DNA from: Aquilaria yunnanensis
Taxonomy: Eukaryota; Streptophyta; Magnoliopsida; Malvales; Thymelaeaceae
Reading direction: 5' to 3'
Length of the DNA stretch: 64,000 nucleotides
NCBI GenBank assembly: GCA_039654915.1
Contig: CM077594.1
Coordinates: 103,616,893 to 103,680,892, forward strand
Positions 31,935 to 44,290 of this stretch are shown here, one piece after another. Positions within the stretch are counted from its first letter, which is position 1. Every line of letters begins with the position of its first letter. The position numbers were made by a program, and so were the translations under genes. The notes beneath the pieces are model-generated. The model saw only the letters and a list, made by a program, of their open reading frames with translations. It did not search any database and was not told the origin of the DNA.

Positions 31935-34900
31935 ATGGATTTGGGTGGCAGGAGAAGAGCAGGTGGGAGGACCAGCAGTGTTGTGGCAGGCTCTGTTTGG
32001 GAAACCAGGATGAAGAGTGACGAAGTCAGAGGCGGCTTCAAGGTCTTCAATGGAGAATACTGCTCCAATGAAGAGGAGAACAGCAGCAACATTAATGGTG
32101 ACAATAGCAGCGCCAGGAGATTGAGTCTGAAGAAAGGCCAAACCATTGGAGGGGTGGCTGTGAGTGGGAAGAGAAAGACTTGGAATGAAGGAATTGACAA
32201 GAGCCAGACCAATCAGATTCAGATTGGGAAGGCCAAAACTGAGCCAAGAGTTGGTGATGGGAGCTCCAAGAGGAGCCCAGTTCTGCCCAAGACGGAAAGA
32301 TCTGAGCGAAGTGATAGAAGCCCGATTCCGATGAAGAAGGTAAGATCTTATATGCTGAGAAGGTCGGATGAATTGAGCAAACAAGTTGTTGAATCTGGGG
32401 AGGGGATTGAGAAGAATTCTGAGCGGCTGAGGAAGGTGAAATCTGATTCTGCCAAAATCCCAGATGACAAGAATTCGGGTCAACTGAGGAAGATAAAGTC
32501 AGAAAACATCGAGGTTTTGGACGATACAGACAAAAATGGTGATGGGTCTTGTTCTCAAGAGACTGAAGAGAAACTGGAAGCGGTTGAAACAGAGAAGATT
32601 GCATCTGAAGAGAATTGCAAGGAATTTGGTGTTTGCCAAGAAAAGGTCATTTCAAGTACTCCGAAACAACTGCCTAGTGAAGAAGAACGTGATGACGAGG
32701 ATGAGGGTGCGGATGAAGAAGACGAAGAAGAGGAAGAGTTTTATGAAGAGGAAGACGAGGAGGAGGAATTAGAAGAACCTGAAACTGAAACCCAGATAGA
32801 GAAGAAGATAGACATAAAGGAAGTGGATGTACAGGATCGGAAGGCGCCTGTTTCTGCTGAGGTTGTTCCCGTGCCTGCTCAGGAACAGAAGCCTGTTAAA
32901 GTTGTTCCTGAACTGAAGCCTGTTAAGGTTGTGAATGAAGTGACCAAGTTCAACCAATTCAGAAACACAACGCAGCCCTTTTCATCGACTCTGCATAAGC
33001 AGCCGCCTCCTGTTGTAAATCGAGCCACTCCAATTTACACTAGTCCTTCAAAGCCTACTCCTTGTAAGCTACTACTTCTTTCTTCTTTCTTCTTCTTCTT
33101 TTTCTTTTTGGTTTTGTTTGTGTTTGCTGGTCTGAATTTGAGATTGGATCATGTTTAGTTTCAGTTTCTGGAGATCGGCATGGCTTTCCCCAAACCCAGA
33201 ACAAATTGCAGAACTTAGGTGAGATTCTATTCCATTCCATGCATTAGAAAGCTGATAGCTTCCAATTTAATTAATTTATTTATTTTCTCTATACATCTCT
33301 CAGTTAATTTAATAATGTGGAGAGATGTATCAAAATCAGCATTTGTCTTTGGGATTGGAACATTCATAATAATTTCATCCTCATACACCAAGGACCTCAA
33401 TATCAGGTTTCCACAATTTCTTTCTTTTTTTTCCCCCATGTGACCTTGTCTCTTATTTAAAGCAAAACAAAGGAAGCCCAATACTAAATTTTTTTTTTGT
33501 CTTCCCTTTCTCTTTGCAGCTTCATTTCTGTGATTTCCTATCTGGGTCTTGTTTATCTTGCAGCTATCTTCCTGTACAGATCAATAATCTGCAGGTAAGA
33601 GTGAATCATTAAAGCTAGCATCGAATGTGATCAATTAATAATCTTATTATCAGAATATAAAATTAACAATTTTATTGTTCTTTCTGTGTTGGTTAGGGGA
33701 GTTGTGGATATGGATGATAGAAGCTATGTAGTAGGAGAAGAAGAAGCAGTCTGGTTAGTGAGATTGTTTCTGCCTTACTTGAATGAGTTCCTGCTGAAAC
33801 TCAAGGCCCTCTTTTCTGGTGATCCTTCCACTACTATGAAGGTAAAACAAGAAAGAAAAAAAAGAAGAAAAGAAAACTGACTTTTTAACCTTAATCAGAA
33901 AGGAACAAAAGGGTTGATAATTTATGAACATGGCAGTTGGCAGTGCTGCTGTTTGTTTTGGCCAGGTGTGGCAACTCCATTACCATCTGGAAGATGGCCA
34001 AACTGGGTAAATACTTTCTATTCCTTACTTTCAGAAATCACATTTTCCCAGGAACAAAAATATGGAAACACATGCTATTGCTGAAATTCCTATAAAGCTG
34101 AAGTGGCATAAAATTCATCCTCCAGTAAAAAGAAGCTGCCACACAAAACATGCACATTATGTATTACCCTGTGAATGTGATAGGATCGGTAGCTTAATTT
34201 TTGCTGGAGTTTTAACTGACCCACCCTTGGTTGTACTGAAATTTGGTCAGGCTTTTTCGGGGTGTTCATAGTACCAAAAGCCTGCTCTTCTTATTCGCAC
34301 CAGTTAACTGCGTACGGTAAATTCTTGAACTTATTAGTCCCCATCGTTTTCCCATCATTCTTCAGTCCCTTCGAGTTCCAACCAGTCGGTGAATGATTAT
34401 TATTATTATTATTATTTTTACATTTCTATACCGTTAGAGCATGCACATCACTTAGCTGACCTAACAAGTAACAACACATCCTGTCCTCATTAATTTCGTG
34501 ACGTCTTCCTACCCCCTATAAAACAGAAATACAATTCATGGTACTAAATCATAACGATGGGCCTCCGGTCCGTTACGGCCCATTACGGATATTTCACCCT
34601 AGTAGCTAGTAGCGTTTTATTTATATATTCTGACTCTTCTCTTGGGTTGGGTTGATGGGCTCGCATTTAACGGATGAGTCCATGAATGTGAAGGTAAATT
34701 TTGGATTCGACGCTTTCGTGACGCTTGGGAATCATGCACCCACAAGAAAGCTGTGGCCATTGCCATCTTCACCCTCGTCTGGAATTTATCTTCCGTCGTC
34801 GCTCGCATTTGGGCAGGTGAGCATTAAGCTAAGCACCTGGATATATATATAAGACTAGTTAAAGTCTGAGGGTCCTTAATAAATAAATTCCAAATTCTGG

Positions 34901-35165
34901 GGATCTTTTAGGCTATTTTCCCATGAATATGTAATTGATCGGAGGGTTTTGTTCTCACCTGCACAAAATGTTGCTAGCATTTATGCTATTTGTGGCGCTG
35001 CGATACTATCAGCAAACAATGGGCGTCCAAGATTGCGTGGAGGAAGAGACCAAGGGTGTGGAAGAAAGTGGTCAAACTTCGACGTGGCGAGGCCGAGTTG
35101 GAAGGCCAAGAAATGGGCTGGGGCCCAGAAGAATCGAGCCCAGTAAAGCAAAGAAGGCATCTTAG
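31935..35165 (+). CDS. RTNLB21: Reticulon-like protein, B21-type
   Basis: Membrane-shaping ER protein. Exons: 31935-33063, 33159-33218, 33304-33406, 33520-33594, 33697-33841, 33937-34006, 34251-34316, 34694-34816, 34978-35165. They join in one frame to 652 aa. The first exon encodes a long, probably disordered cytosolic arm (1-376). It has two RKVKS/RKIKS basic repeats (~165-190), a Glu/Asp-rich tract (~249-285) and KPVKVV repeats (~319-333). The reticulon domain spans ~397-603, opening with VNLIMWRDVSKSAFVFG. Hydrophobic hairpins lie near 410-455 and 505-540, with a further hydrophobic stretch at 568-601 (AIFTLVWNLSS, AFMLFVALRYYQQ). A charged ~50-residue tail follows. In the family such hairpins wedge into the outer ER leaflet and curve tubules. 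The start is the first ATG of a long open exon. Family assignment is firm; B21 rather than a near paralogue is from recalled similarity. Confidence 0.92.
34395..34417. repeat. (ATT)n microsatellite in reticulon intron 7
   Basis: An uninterrupted run of ATT triplets inside the intron between exons 7 and 8. Confidence 0.9.
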
Positions 35166-36340
35166 GAAGAACACTTTAAGGCCCATGAGGTCCATGCACT
35201 TTTCTGTGGCACATGGTTCATAGTTATAGACTTATAGTTATAGTGAAAGAGCGAGCAGATTTTACTTGCTCTGTTGACAACCTGGTCCACATGTTGATAA
35301 AGAAATTTCATTTATTTTTTTAATTAAGCCTATGTATTTCGTCTCAGTAATTGGATAAACTGCTATAGCATAGTAGTTTAATAGAATAATAATACAATTT
35401 TCTGTATAAATTCTACAGTTTTCGATGCGAATCAAAAGATTAATCGAAATTAGGCTATAGCCTATGGGTCGTAAGCAACAGGGGAATCATCCAATTAATG
35501 TGATGTGAACGGATGCATGGCTTCTCCAAAGAAGGGTTAAAAAAAGTTGTCCAACCCTTCTTCTAAAATGCGATAGTATACATTTTGAAAAGTCTGTTGA
35601 AAAAATTGCATTCTCGAAGTGTGCAAGTGCAACCAGCTTAGCAATCACCCCAACCTTTACTTATATATAATCTTTGGGTAAATAATTTATTAGAATTGAG
35701 ATCCTTTTGAAAAACACAAATTTTGGGCTTTCAAGGCATCAATAGGAAACTTACACAAGATTCGGCCAATCCTGTATTTGGTCCTTTTATATTTAAAAAC
35801 CTACACTTTGCCCATAATAGCAATTTCATATGTTGTACTAATGGGCTCAAATGCTTTAATTGTCCAATAAAATTTGCAAATCATGCAAATTAATCACAAG
35901 ATCCACATGATGCCACCTCCAATCCAATTTTTGTTGAATATATAATGTATTTCTAATAAATTTTTTGCTTCCAAATATTTTCTAATTTGTAATAGGATGT
36001 GTAGATCTTAATCTGCTTAATTATTTAGGTCCTTAATTTTTAAATTAATTCCCCACATCCGCTTAATTATTTACATCCTTAATATGAGTAAGTATAGGTT
36101 AGGCCAAATGTAGGGGTTTATGTAAGTTTCCCGTATCAATATTAATTTCATCTTTTTAACTAATTAGAATAGTTTCTAATATTTTGTTACCTTAAGCCCT
36201 GCATGCAGCGTTGAAAAGGCTGTAAACAAAAGTAAAAGTATATAGATAGTATATTAAAAGCACTAATGATTATTTATTTGAATTTTTAGGTGTTTGTCTA
36301 CGTTTATTTTAGAAATATAAGATACGGAAAAAAAATTTGA
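35166..36340. other. Reticulon 3' flank and intergenic spacer
   Basis: The reticulon 3' UTR starts here. I did not find a perfect AATAAA near the stop. Beyond about 35300 the DNA is AT-rich with no recognisable element. Confidence 0.45.
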
Positions 36341-36344
36341 GGAA

Positions 36345-36640
36345 AAGGCAAAATTCATTGAAACACAACCTCAAGTACAAAATACACCCAGGCATCCCCG
36401 GGGAGAAGAACAAAACATTATAAATTTAAAGTCCGTTTACACCAACTAGACGCCACTAACCGGGGAAAGGGAATACAGTACATTCTAACACATAAATCTA
36501 CTTTAACTTGCTCAACAACACCCTCACATGTCCTTAACTTCTGCACATGGATCCGGCTATTTCTTTCACACCAAACATGATAAATGACTGCAAGAAAACT
36601 AGCTCTACAAATTGAGTGAAACAAGTTTTATGTAGTGAAA
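36345..36640 (-). pseudogene. Remnant of a non-LTR retrotransposon ORF2 (zf-RVT region)
   Basis: Minus strand, 36418-36624: ASFLAVIYHVWCERNSRIH followed by RTCEGVVEQVKVDLCVRM. This resembles the zinc-finger region at the C-terminus of plant L1-like reverse-transcriptase polyproteins. Only about 70 codons remain, with no RT or endonuclease core. Confidence 0.6.
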
Positions 36641-38639
36641 AAAAATTTAAAAAAAATGAAGCTATAATAATTAGAGACGTGTAAAGAAGGCGCAAGTTTT
36701 AAAGCTTCCAAGCAATAATAATTTGGACTTCTTAGGACCAAATTTGCACTTAGAGACGGAACGCTTTTTCTCCAGAAATTTGGGGGCTAGAATAGAACCG
36801 TAAAATCTTCAATTTAAATTGTTTTTTAAACGCACAATAAGTTAAGTTGTACAACTCATCTGAAGGAAATTATTGTGCTGCAATTTTTGGGTGTCAAGTC
36901 TTCTACAGAAATTAAATTCCGGAAATACTAATCAATAGTGTTGGTACTTTTTCACATACTTTAGGTTCTTGGCCTTCTTCGGTAGATTTGGCTCCTTTAA
37001 TGGAAGACATACGCTTCCTAATTCATGAATTATCTTTCTGCTGCCGTCTTACTGTCTCAAAGAATGTGATTCATCCAGCTTCCATCCAAGTTAGGAAGAC
37101 TCTTATCTTGATTTTCTTTCTGTTCTTCTGAGTACCTTAAAAAAAACAGACAAACGGTATAAAAGGTTAGGACTCTTAACATGAAAAATGAACACGTTCT
37201 GGACCTCTGGCCACGGTTACCAACTGCAATGTGCTTGGGCCCTTCTGAGTACCAACTCTTATCTTGATAGCCCTTCGGTTGGGGCCCGTGAGATTCCGCA
37301 AGCTTGAAGGTGAGCTTGAGCGGTTGAGCCCATGTAAATCAGAGATTGGATGTTACCCATTTAAACCAATGTGCCTGTAAATTTTGTTTTGTTCTTTTTG
37401 TGTGTGTGTGTGTGTGTTTTGACTAACAGCACAGTGTGACGAATTCATGAAACTTGAACGAATATTAAGTTCATTGGATTGTAACAAAATCCAAGCTTCT
37501 TCCGATAAGTAAAAATTTCACAATCTTGTATATAGTTGCGTTTGGAGAAGAGCTCTACAATAATTTCATAATCCAAAAAACTTTCATCCTTCATAATTTA
37601 GTAAGATTTTATTGCTTCTGTTTATAAAAAATAATAATAATAATAATTTATTAATATTTATTTCCTTAATTCTAGATTAGGTAGAGTCAAAATATGCAAA
37701 ATATTTATGTTTTGGATAATTATAATGTAGCCCTTGATCCTTTGTATATTCAAAATCTAGTCCCTAGACTTTCAAAGGTTAACAGAGTAGCCCTTCAAAA
37801 ATCTCATATTTCATCCTTCAAAATTTTAAAATATACTTTTTCACCTGTATATGTAGTTGTTGAATTTCTGTAAAATTTGCAAATATACTGATAAAGTTTA
37901 AGAATTGACATTTTAATCACTTTGTTGAAAAAATTAAAGAAAAGTGACAAAATACACCAACCTAACATAGAAAACTTACTTTCTTTCTTCATTCATTGCC
38001 GGGTTTAGATCACATGTGGTAAAGCTAGAATTATACTTTTATCGATTCTTACTATCTTTTGATCTTATTTTCCCATAATTTTACTTTTCAATAATTATGA
38101 GAATCCTCGAATCAAATAAACTTGCATTCTTATCCGTGAGGATTGGGGACAAGCAGGTTAAGAAAAACCTGAATTGAGGTCAGATTGAAGTGTAAGACTT
38201 GCCAGTATTTCAATTAATCAAAAGAATCTGGTCTAACAAGATTGATCAAAAGAAGAAAGAATTAAGAGGTTGTGGAAAAAAGTGAGGAGCAATAGTTTCG
38301 CAGATGAAAGAAACAAGAGCAGGTTGGTTGCCCAAGATCCCCCACTGACAGTTAATTTTTCTGGTGGAAAAATTCAAAAAAACAGTCACGTGAAGTCTGA
38401 GCTCTGAGCACATGTGCCCACTGATGGCACACTCAATTAACATCCATCACTCGTTCTTTCTACTGCAGCCTGCAGTTACGTGACTAACGGAAGTTCTCCC
38501 AATTCGTATAATTATGGCCACCGTTGGAGAATGATTTCAATAAAAAATTGGTTTCCATTAAATTTTTCTTTGTAGCCGTTTTTGTAATTGATGCATATTC
38601 GATGGATTTTTTTTTGCACATATAAATAAAAAAAAAAAG
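36641..38639. other. Intergenic, simple repeats only
   Basis: AT-rich. Contains a (TG)n microsatellite at about 37400-37418 and a short (AAT)n run near 37629-37645. No gene or bounded element recognised. Confidence 0.5.
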
Positions 38640-39055
38640 TTAAGAGAAAAAAGAAGAGGCAATCTCATGTCCTGAAGTGACATGCTGATGGAGAACTAAC
38701 ACCGACAGAGAACGAACCAACTGCTCCATCTTAATCCGGATGGAAAAAGCTAACATGGACAAATCCAAGTTCATACCTTTTGTACCTCGCAATATCTTCA
38801 AGGCATTAGTAGGGTCAATTAGAACTGTAAGAGATCTCAGACTAAATTTGATTGCCAATAATAATCGCTCCTTGGATGGCTGAGAGTTCTGCTCCCAAGG
38901 CCCTTAAGCAGGTTGGCAGAAGACGGCCATTAGAAAATATCGGAGGAGCATTAATGGCCATCCAAATCCAAATAGCAGCCCTTAGAGAAGAGGATAGTCG
39001 CCACACTCCATTTACAATGAAGATGGCTGGATTAATTGCTAGGTATACATAACTT
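38640..39055 (-). pseudogene. Degenerate RNase H-like (RVT_3) fragment
   Basis: The minus-strand reading carries fragments typical of plant RVT_3 RNase H domains: LRALGAELSAIQGA, then frame breaks, then DPTNALKILRGTKGMNLD and LDLSMLAFSIR. Several stops and frameshifts are present. Such domains come from LINE polyproteins or LINE-derived genes. Confidence 0.5.
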
Positions 39056-41918
39056 CTTTATTTTCTTTGCATACGTCGGCTGAAATAGACGACTAGTGCA
39101 TTTATTTTTTATTTTGTTTTCTTCCGACGGCTCTAAATATTGCTATATATATGTATGTTGTTTCATCCTTGTTCAGTAGAACTACACTCTTGGCCTCTCT
39201 CCATCCATCTTTCCAGGTTCTTTTTCACAAAGGTATTTTTCTACGAATCTTTAACATTGGGTAAAAATATATATAGGTGTAGCTTTATTCTACATTAGTG
39301 TAAGTATAAGTTGAACTATAACAATAAAGTTGTACTATTTTATCTCAAAGGTGGCACGACTGAAGCCGTCGGCACGGCATTAAACGTTTAAAAAAAAATA
39401 TGTAGCCACACGATTCAACCTAACTCATGCTTGATAATATAGATTATATTTCAACTATTTCCTTCCCATTTTACTCTTTATTATTTACAAATTTTGTATT
39501 GCAAAATCATCTATTTTTCGTGCCGCTGATGTGATCAAAATTTGTTATAAATGTTATATTTTGATAATTGTGAAAATTTTAATATTTTTGCAATACAGGA
39601 ATAATAGCCTCATCAATCAATTTAGGTGAAACATTAATCTAGCTATAGATATTAAGGTGTATGTAATTTATGATATGTTTTTCAAATTTATCCTTTAAAT
39701 TGAAAGAAAAAAAAATTGGTGTTGCATACTAAAAGTTTAAATGAAGATTAATTTTTTTTAGTTTTGTGTTATGAGAGTTTAAATGAAAATTAAAAAAAAT
39801 ATTTATTGAAATTTTTTTTATAATAAAAATTTAAATAAGGGTAATAAAATAAGTTAGATGTTTCATCAATGTTTCATCAATGTTGTCACTGAGGAAGTCT
39901 AATTTTAAGACCGAACAATGATAGTTTTAATTGATGAGCAAATTACCATTACATAGTGTCCAATTTAAGGTTGTGGTGATTGTGCAATCATAAAATTCTG
40001 CTATTGTTATTATCAAGCTCGTAGTTGGTCATTTTAAACAGTTACAATAGTCACATTTAAGTCAGTTGTGTATGTGATATTGAATGGCAAGCTATTGGAC
40101 ATTAATTGCTACCCATAAAAAAACATTAGTTGCTCTTTTTTTCTTTCCTTTATTTTTATTTTACCTCATAATTGAAAAGAATAAATGCATTTATTTATTT
40201 CAACATCACCATCATGTGAATCATACTTTCCCAATTCATTTTATATTAAATTAACTGACTTATTTTTATTATTTTTATCTTTTTTGTCTGAAGCTAATTT
40301 CATCTAAAAGCTAATATTATGTAGATATAACAATCTATTTGAAAGTAAATTTTAATGATATTATTAAATTTTTATGAATTTTTATTTTTTAATGCTTTAA
40401 ACTAGAAAATTTCATAAAAATTTATAAGATTACAAAAATCATATTGTCAATTGATTATTGCAACTATATAATATTGAATTTTAATTAAAATTAGTTTCAG
40501 GTAAAAAAGATATAAGAATAAAAATAAGTCATTTTAAAGTCAATTGACTTAAGTTAAAATGAATTGGGTCTTGCCAAAAACTTGTTCGATGAGCATTGCA
40601 AAAGGGTTTCAATTTCAAATGAAATATACACTTCGCTGAGCCTACAGCCTACTTCGGCTCATTAGTTTTCTAATATTCCACAAGCAATTACGATTATCGT
40701 TAAAGATTCATGTTACAGGAAATACTAGTTTTTATAAATGAAACAATTCAGTAACCATGATGTACTTTGGCACAAATCACTTCCTTAATCCCAAGCCCGG
40801 GATTCACCAAGCTTTCTAGTCACGGACAGCCACCAGCCTATAAGGTGTTACAACCCAGGAAGCAGCAACCATGTTGTTGTTATTTCCATGGGATGTTGTT
40901 GCCCTAGGCATCGCGAGCAACACCATGATCTGGAAACATCGCTACTTCGAGCTAGGAGTTTTCCGGCTATTCCAACCATCAAATGACACTAGTAGCATAG
41001 GGGTTTGGTTCCTCGGCACTCGTTTGATCCTTTACATCAATCATGCAATCACCATATGTAAAAGAATATTCCACAAAAAAATGAAATACTCTTTCTACTA
41101 GTGATCAAAGTGACTATTTATCTTGCATCAAAAACATTGGTAGTAGATTTTTGCTTAATGAGAAATATTGTTAATGGATTTACCTATAAAATAAATAAAT
41201 AAATCATAGTTGGCGATCTCTACTCTAGCAGATAGCCAAATATTATAGTGAGTATTTTGTCTCCTTTCCCTTGTACAAATGTGAGCGAAAGGTAATATGA
41301 TAGTCTTAAGCTTTGATATGTCAACATATGTGAAGAGATTCATGGTATTGAGACTACAACAAGATCCACCTCATATGTATCATCTTATGTATTGAATCAG
41401 TCGTCTCATCCATATTGGTCATCTTAGCATCGAATACAAAAGAATTCTTTCTGTCTTTCAATTATTTTTTGAGTTTTAAATATTTCTAATTGTAATTGAT
41501 TAATAGTGCATCAAATTTTTAAATAACTTCTTACTTTTTTTATTTCTTACCTTAAAAGTTAAAACTATGGTTTTACTAGACATAATAAATTATTTATATA
41601 TTTGAGAAAAGTTCTCAATTAGTCTATGTTCATGCCAAAATATTTAAATAATAATAGAAATATTACTAAGTATCAATAAATCAGGTACTGATATGCTATA
41701 ATATTAATGTTGGTACCGTACCATTCTGTAGCAGTTAAAAAGAAAAAAAGAAAAGAAACAGTGCTCAAAATCTTAAAGAGATAATCAATGTTGGAAACTA
41801 ATTAAGTATTAATTACTTTGTGAAAGTGATTATCAATGGCTTAATATTATACGCACTAATGATATGATTTTTTTTTATTTTCGTTTTTCCTGAGCATGAA
41901 AATAAATCACAAATTAAC
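39056..41918. other. Intergenic, no gene recognised
   Basis: Very AT-rich. A stretch of higher complexity and G+C at about 40740-41100 (for example GTTGTTGCCCTAGGCATCGC) stands out. I could not match it to a coding family on either strand. Confidence 0.4.
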
Positions 41919-41921
41919 TAA

Positions 41922-42087
41922 GGCCCCGTTTGGGAACAACTTTTATCATCAGCGTTGGAGTTTTGGATAAATTATTAAATAGTTGAGATGAAAACGCTGA
42001 AGCTAAAAGCTAAAAGCTAAAAGCTACCATTAGATAGTTTTTTCAAAACTCTAATGCTAATCGCTGACGCTAATGCCAAACAGGGCC
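41922..42087. mobile_element. Tourist-like (PIF/Harbinger) MITE
   Basis: 166 bp, bounded by GGCCCCGTTTGG and CCAAACAGGGCC, with a TAA TSD on each side (41919-41921 and 42088-42090). The interior is palindromic (AGCGTTGG / CTGACGCTAATGCC). It includes AAGCTAAAAGCTAAAAGC short tandem repeats. No coding capacity. Confidence 0.85.
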
Positions 42088-42559
42088 TAAGCATCTAAAC
42101 TGACAGTTTCTGTAGTAACTAAAATTACTTTCACAATGCAATGGTGATTGGTGAGTACGTTGTATGTGCTGAACCTATGTCCACAATTATATGTGGACCG
42201 TATATTCTTGTGTTCTAGAAATACCTTCATGCTTCTTTTTCTCCATTTGAAACCTCCATCTCCTTCATCTCAGAAACTCTACAAACTAGAAATCTGAACT
42301 ATAAAATTCCCTTGAAACTAGCAGCAGAACGGTTTCTTCAATTTATCCAACAATTTCTTCCCGATTTCTTTAATTTATTCAACGATTTCCCAAAAACTAG
42401 TAGTAGAACCAATTCCAACACTGATCAGAAACTCAAAAATCAGAAATGGAGTCCTCTGATAACGTCCGATCAACTTTCACTCTAGTTTCAAGCACCTACA
42501 TCTCTTTCTCTGACATCTCTCTCCAAATTCATCATCCTCAGGCATTGTTGAACACAACT

Positions 42560-43016
42560 TAGTAACTTTTTACTTAAATATATTTTTCTCATTTAATTTT
42601 ATATCATGTTTTCATTGACACATTAGCCATTTTTCATTATACACGTTATCCAATTTTCATTATCTCATATTTTCCACATACATTAGGTAAATAGCTTCGC
42701 TTCAATTTTTGTTAACACAACTCATGCATTTTTATATCCTATTTTCGTTTTCATTTAAATTCCAATACATCATTCACATCAAAATTTTGATTGTAAAGGA
42801 GTTTTTCCTTAACATATATTGCATTTTTCATATTAGCTTGATAAATAGTTCTAAATTATTGTAACTGTTTTTTGTTTTCATTGACAGATTCAAATTTTCT
42901 ATTAACATATCGTACATTTTTTATATTAACCTGGAAAACAACTTCAAATGATAGAATAAGTTATCGAGTTCCATATAGAAAAATTTTTCATTGACAGATT
43001 GTGACTTTTTCATTAA
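42560..43016. repeat. Degenerate ~110-bp tandem array, left part
   Basis: Repeated landmarks are TTTTCATTGACAGATT (about 42610, 42877, 42988), CATTAACATAT, and RGTAAATAGCTTC-like segments (about 42687, 42841, 42928). The array resumes after the solo LTR at 46265-46450, so the LTR split it. Confidence 0.6.
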
Positions 43017-43288
43017 CATATTGTGACAACGTCGGGTTTTCGGGAGTCGCCACCAATCGGTTTCACCTAGGTCGATTGGTCACCTTAAAATTGGTCTGCG
43101 AGAGTTCGGGGATCGGGAGTACGGTTACGCTAAAACAACTTTGTTATAGCGCCCAAAATTGGCACCTTAGTTGATTTTAATTTTGTTTTGCTTTGCAATT
43201 AAATAATTTTCAGTTAATTTTCAAACTAGAAATTTTAACTGAATTAATCGGATGTGGATTTTTAAATTAATTTATATAAATTTTGATA

Positions 43289-43376
43289 CTTCCGAACCAT
43301 GGACTCTGCCGAGTCATTTGGACACGGAAGATTTAATTCCGAACCATGGACTCTGCCGAGTCAACCGGACACGGAA
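43289..43376. repeat. Tandem CCATGGA palindromic motif within the solo LTR
   Basis: TCCGAACCATGGACTCTGCC occurs twice (about 43289 and 43342), each closed by GGACACGGA. Related copies lie at about 43458 (CCGTAGATCCTGACGG) and 44497 (CCATGGATCCTGGCGG). Each unit has TCC...GGA ends that could pair. Confidence 0.75.
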
Positions 43377-43829
43377 TTTGATGAAATTTTAAATAAATTA
43401 ATCCATATCGTAAATATGGATTTTTATCTTTGTATTTAATTAAAAAGTAGATGTTTTCCAAACCGTAGATCCTGACGGATCATCCGGATATGGAAATTAT
43501 TTTAAAAAAGGCGAGCCAAAAAATAATTATTTAATCAAAATTTCATTTATTTAATAATGGAACCAAAAATTTATGTGCATATTTTAAAAATAAATAAAAG
43601 TTTTTGATATTTATATATTTTATTTTTTTGTGTTCTTTTTTATTGATAAAATAATTTTCTAATTTATAAGTCTAAAAATACATCTAATTAATAAGTCTAA
43701 AATATTTAAAAAAATTTAATTCTTTTTTTCTTGTTTCTTTTTATTACCTTTATTTGAAATTATTTGGGTAAAATTTTATTTTGTTTAATAAAGGAAACAA
43801 AAAGTTATATCTTTTTATTATTTTGAAAG

Positions 43830-44290
43830 AAATAAGTAAAATATTACTGGATAAAAAATAAGTAAAATATTATCCCTTTTTCAATCAAAAAGTAAAATAC
43901 TACTGAATAAAAATAAATAAGTAAAATATTATCCCAAAGTTTTTCAATCAAAAAGTAAAATAGTACTAAATAAAAATAAATAAGTAAAATATTATCCCAA
44001 AGTTTTTCAATCAAAAAAGTAAAATATTACTAAATAAAAATAAATAAGTAAAATATTATCCCAAAGTTTTGCAATCAAAAAGTAAAATATTACTGAATAA
44101 AAATAAATAAGTAAAATATTATCCCAAAGTTTTTCAATCAAAAAGTAAAATATTACTGAATAAAAATAAATAAGTAAAATATTATCCCAAAGTTTTTCAA
44201 TCAAAAAGTAAAATATTACTGAATAAAAATAAATAAGTAAAATATTATCCCAAAGTTTTTCAATCAGAAAGTAAAATATTACTAAATAAA
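43830..44290. repeat. 63-bp satellite-like tandem array within the solo LTR
   Basis: About seven units with period ~63 bp. Each contains AAGTAAAATATTATCCCAAA, GTTTTTCAATCAAAAAG and TATTACTGAATAAAAATAAA. Copies begin near 43857, 43918, 43981, 44045, 44108, 44170 and 44233 and are highly similar, with scattered single-base differences. Confidence 0.9.

Noticed and set aside
31911..32604. Minus-strand open frames (up to 190 codons) opposite reticulon exon 1
   Set aside because: Antisense shadows of the codon-biased reticulon exon; the plus-strand reading is in frame with eight further spliced exons.
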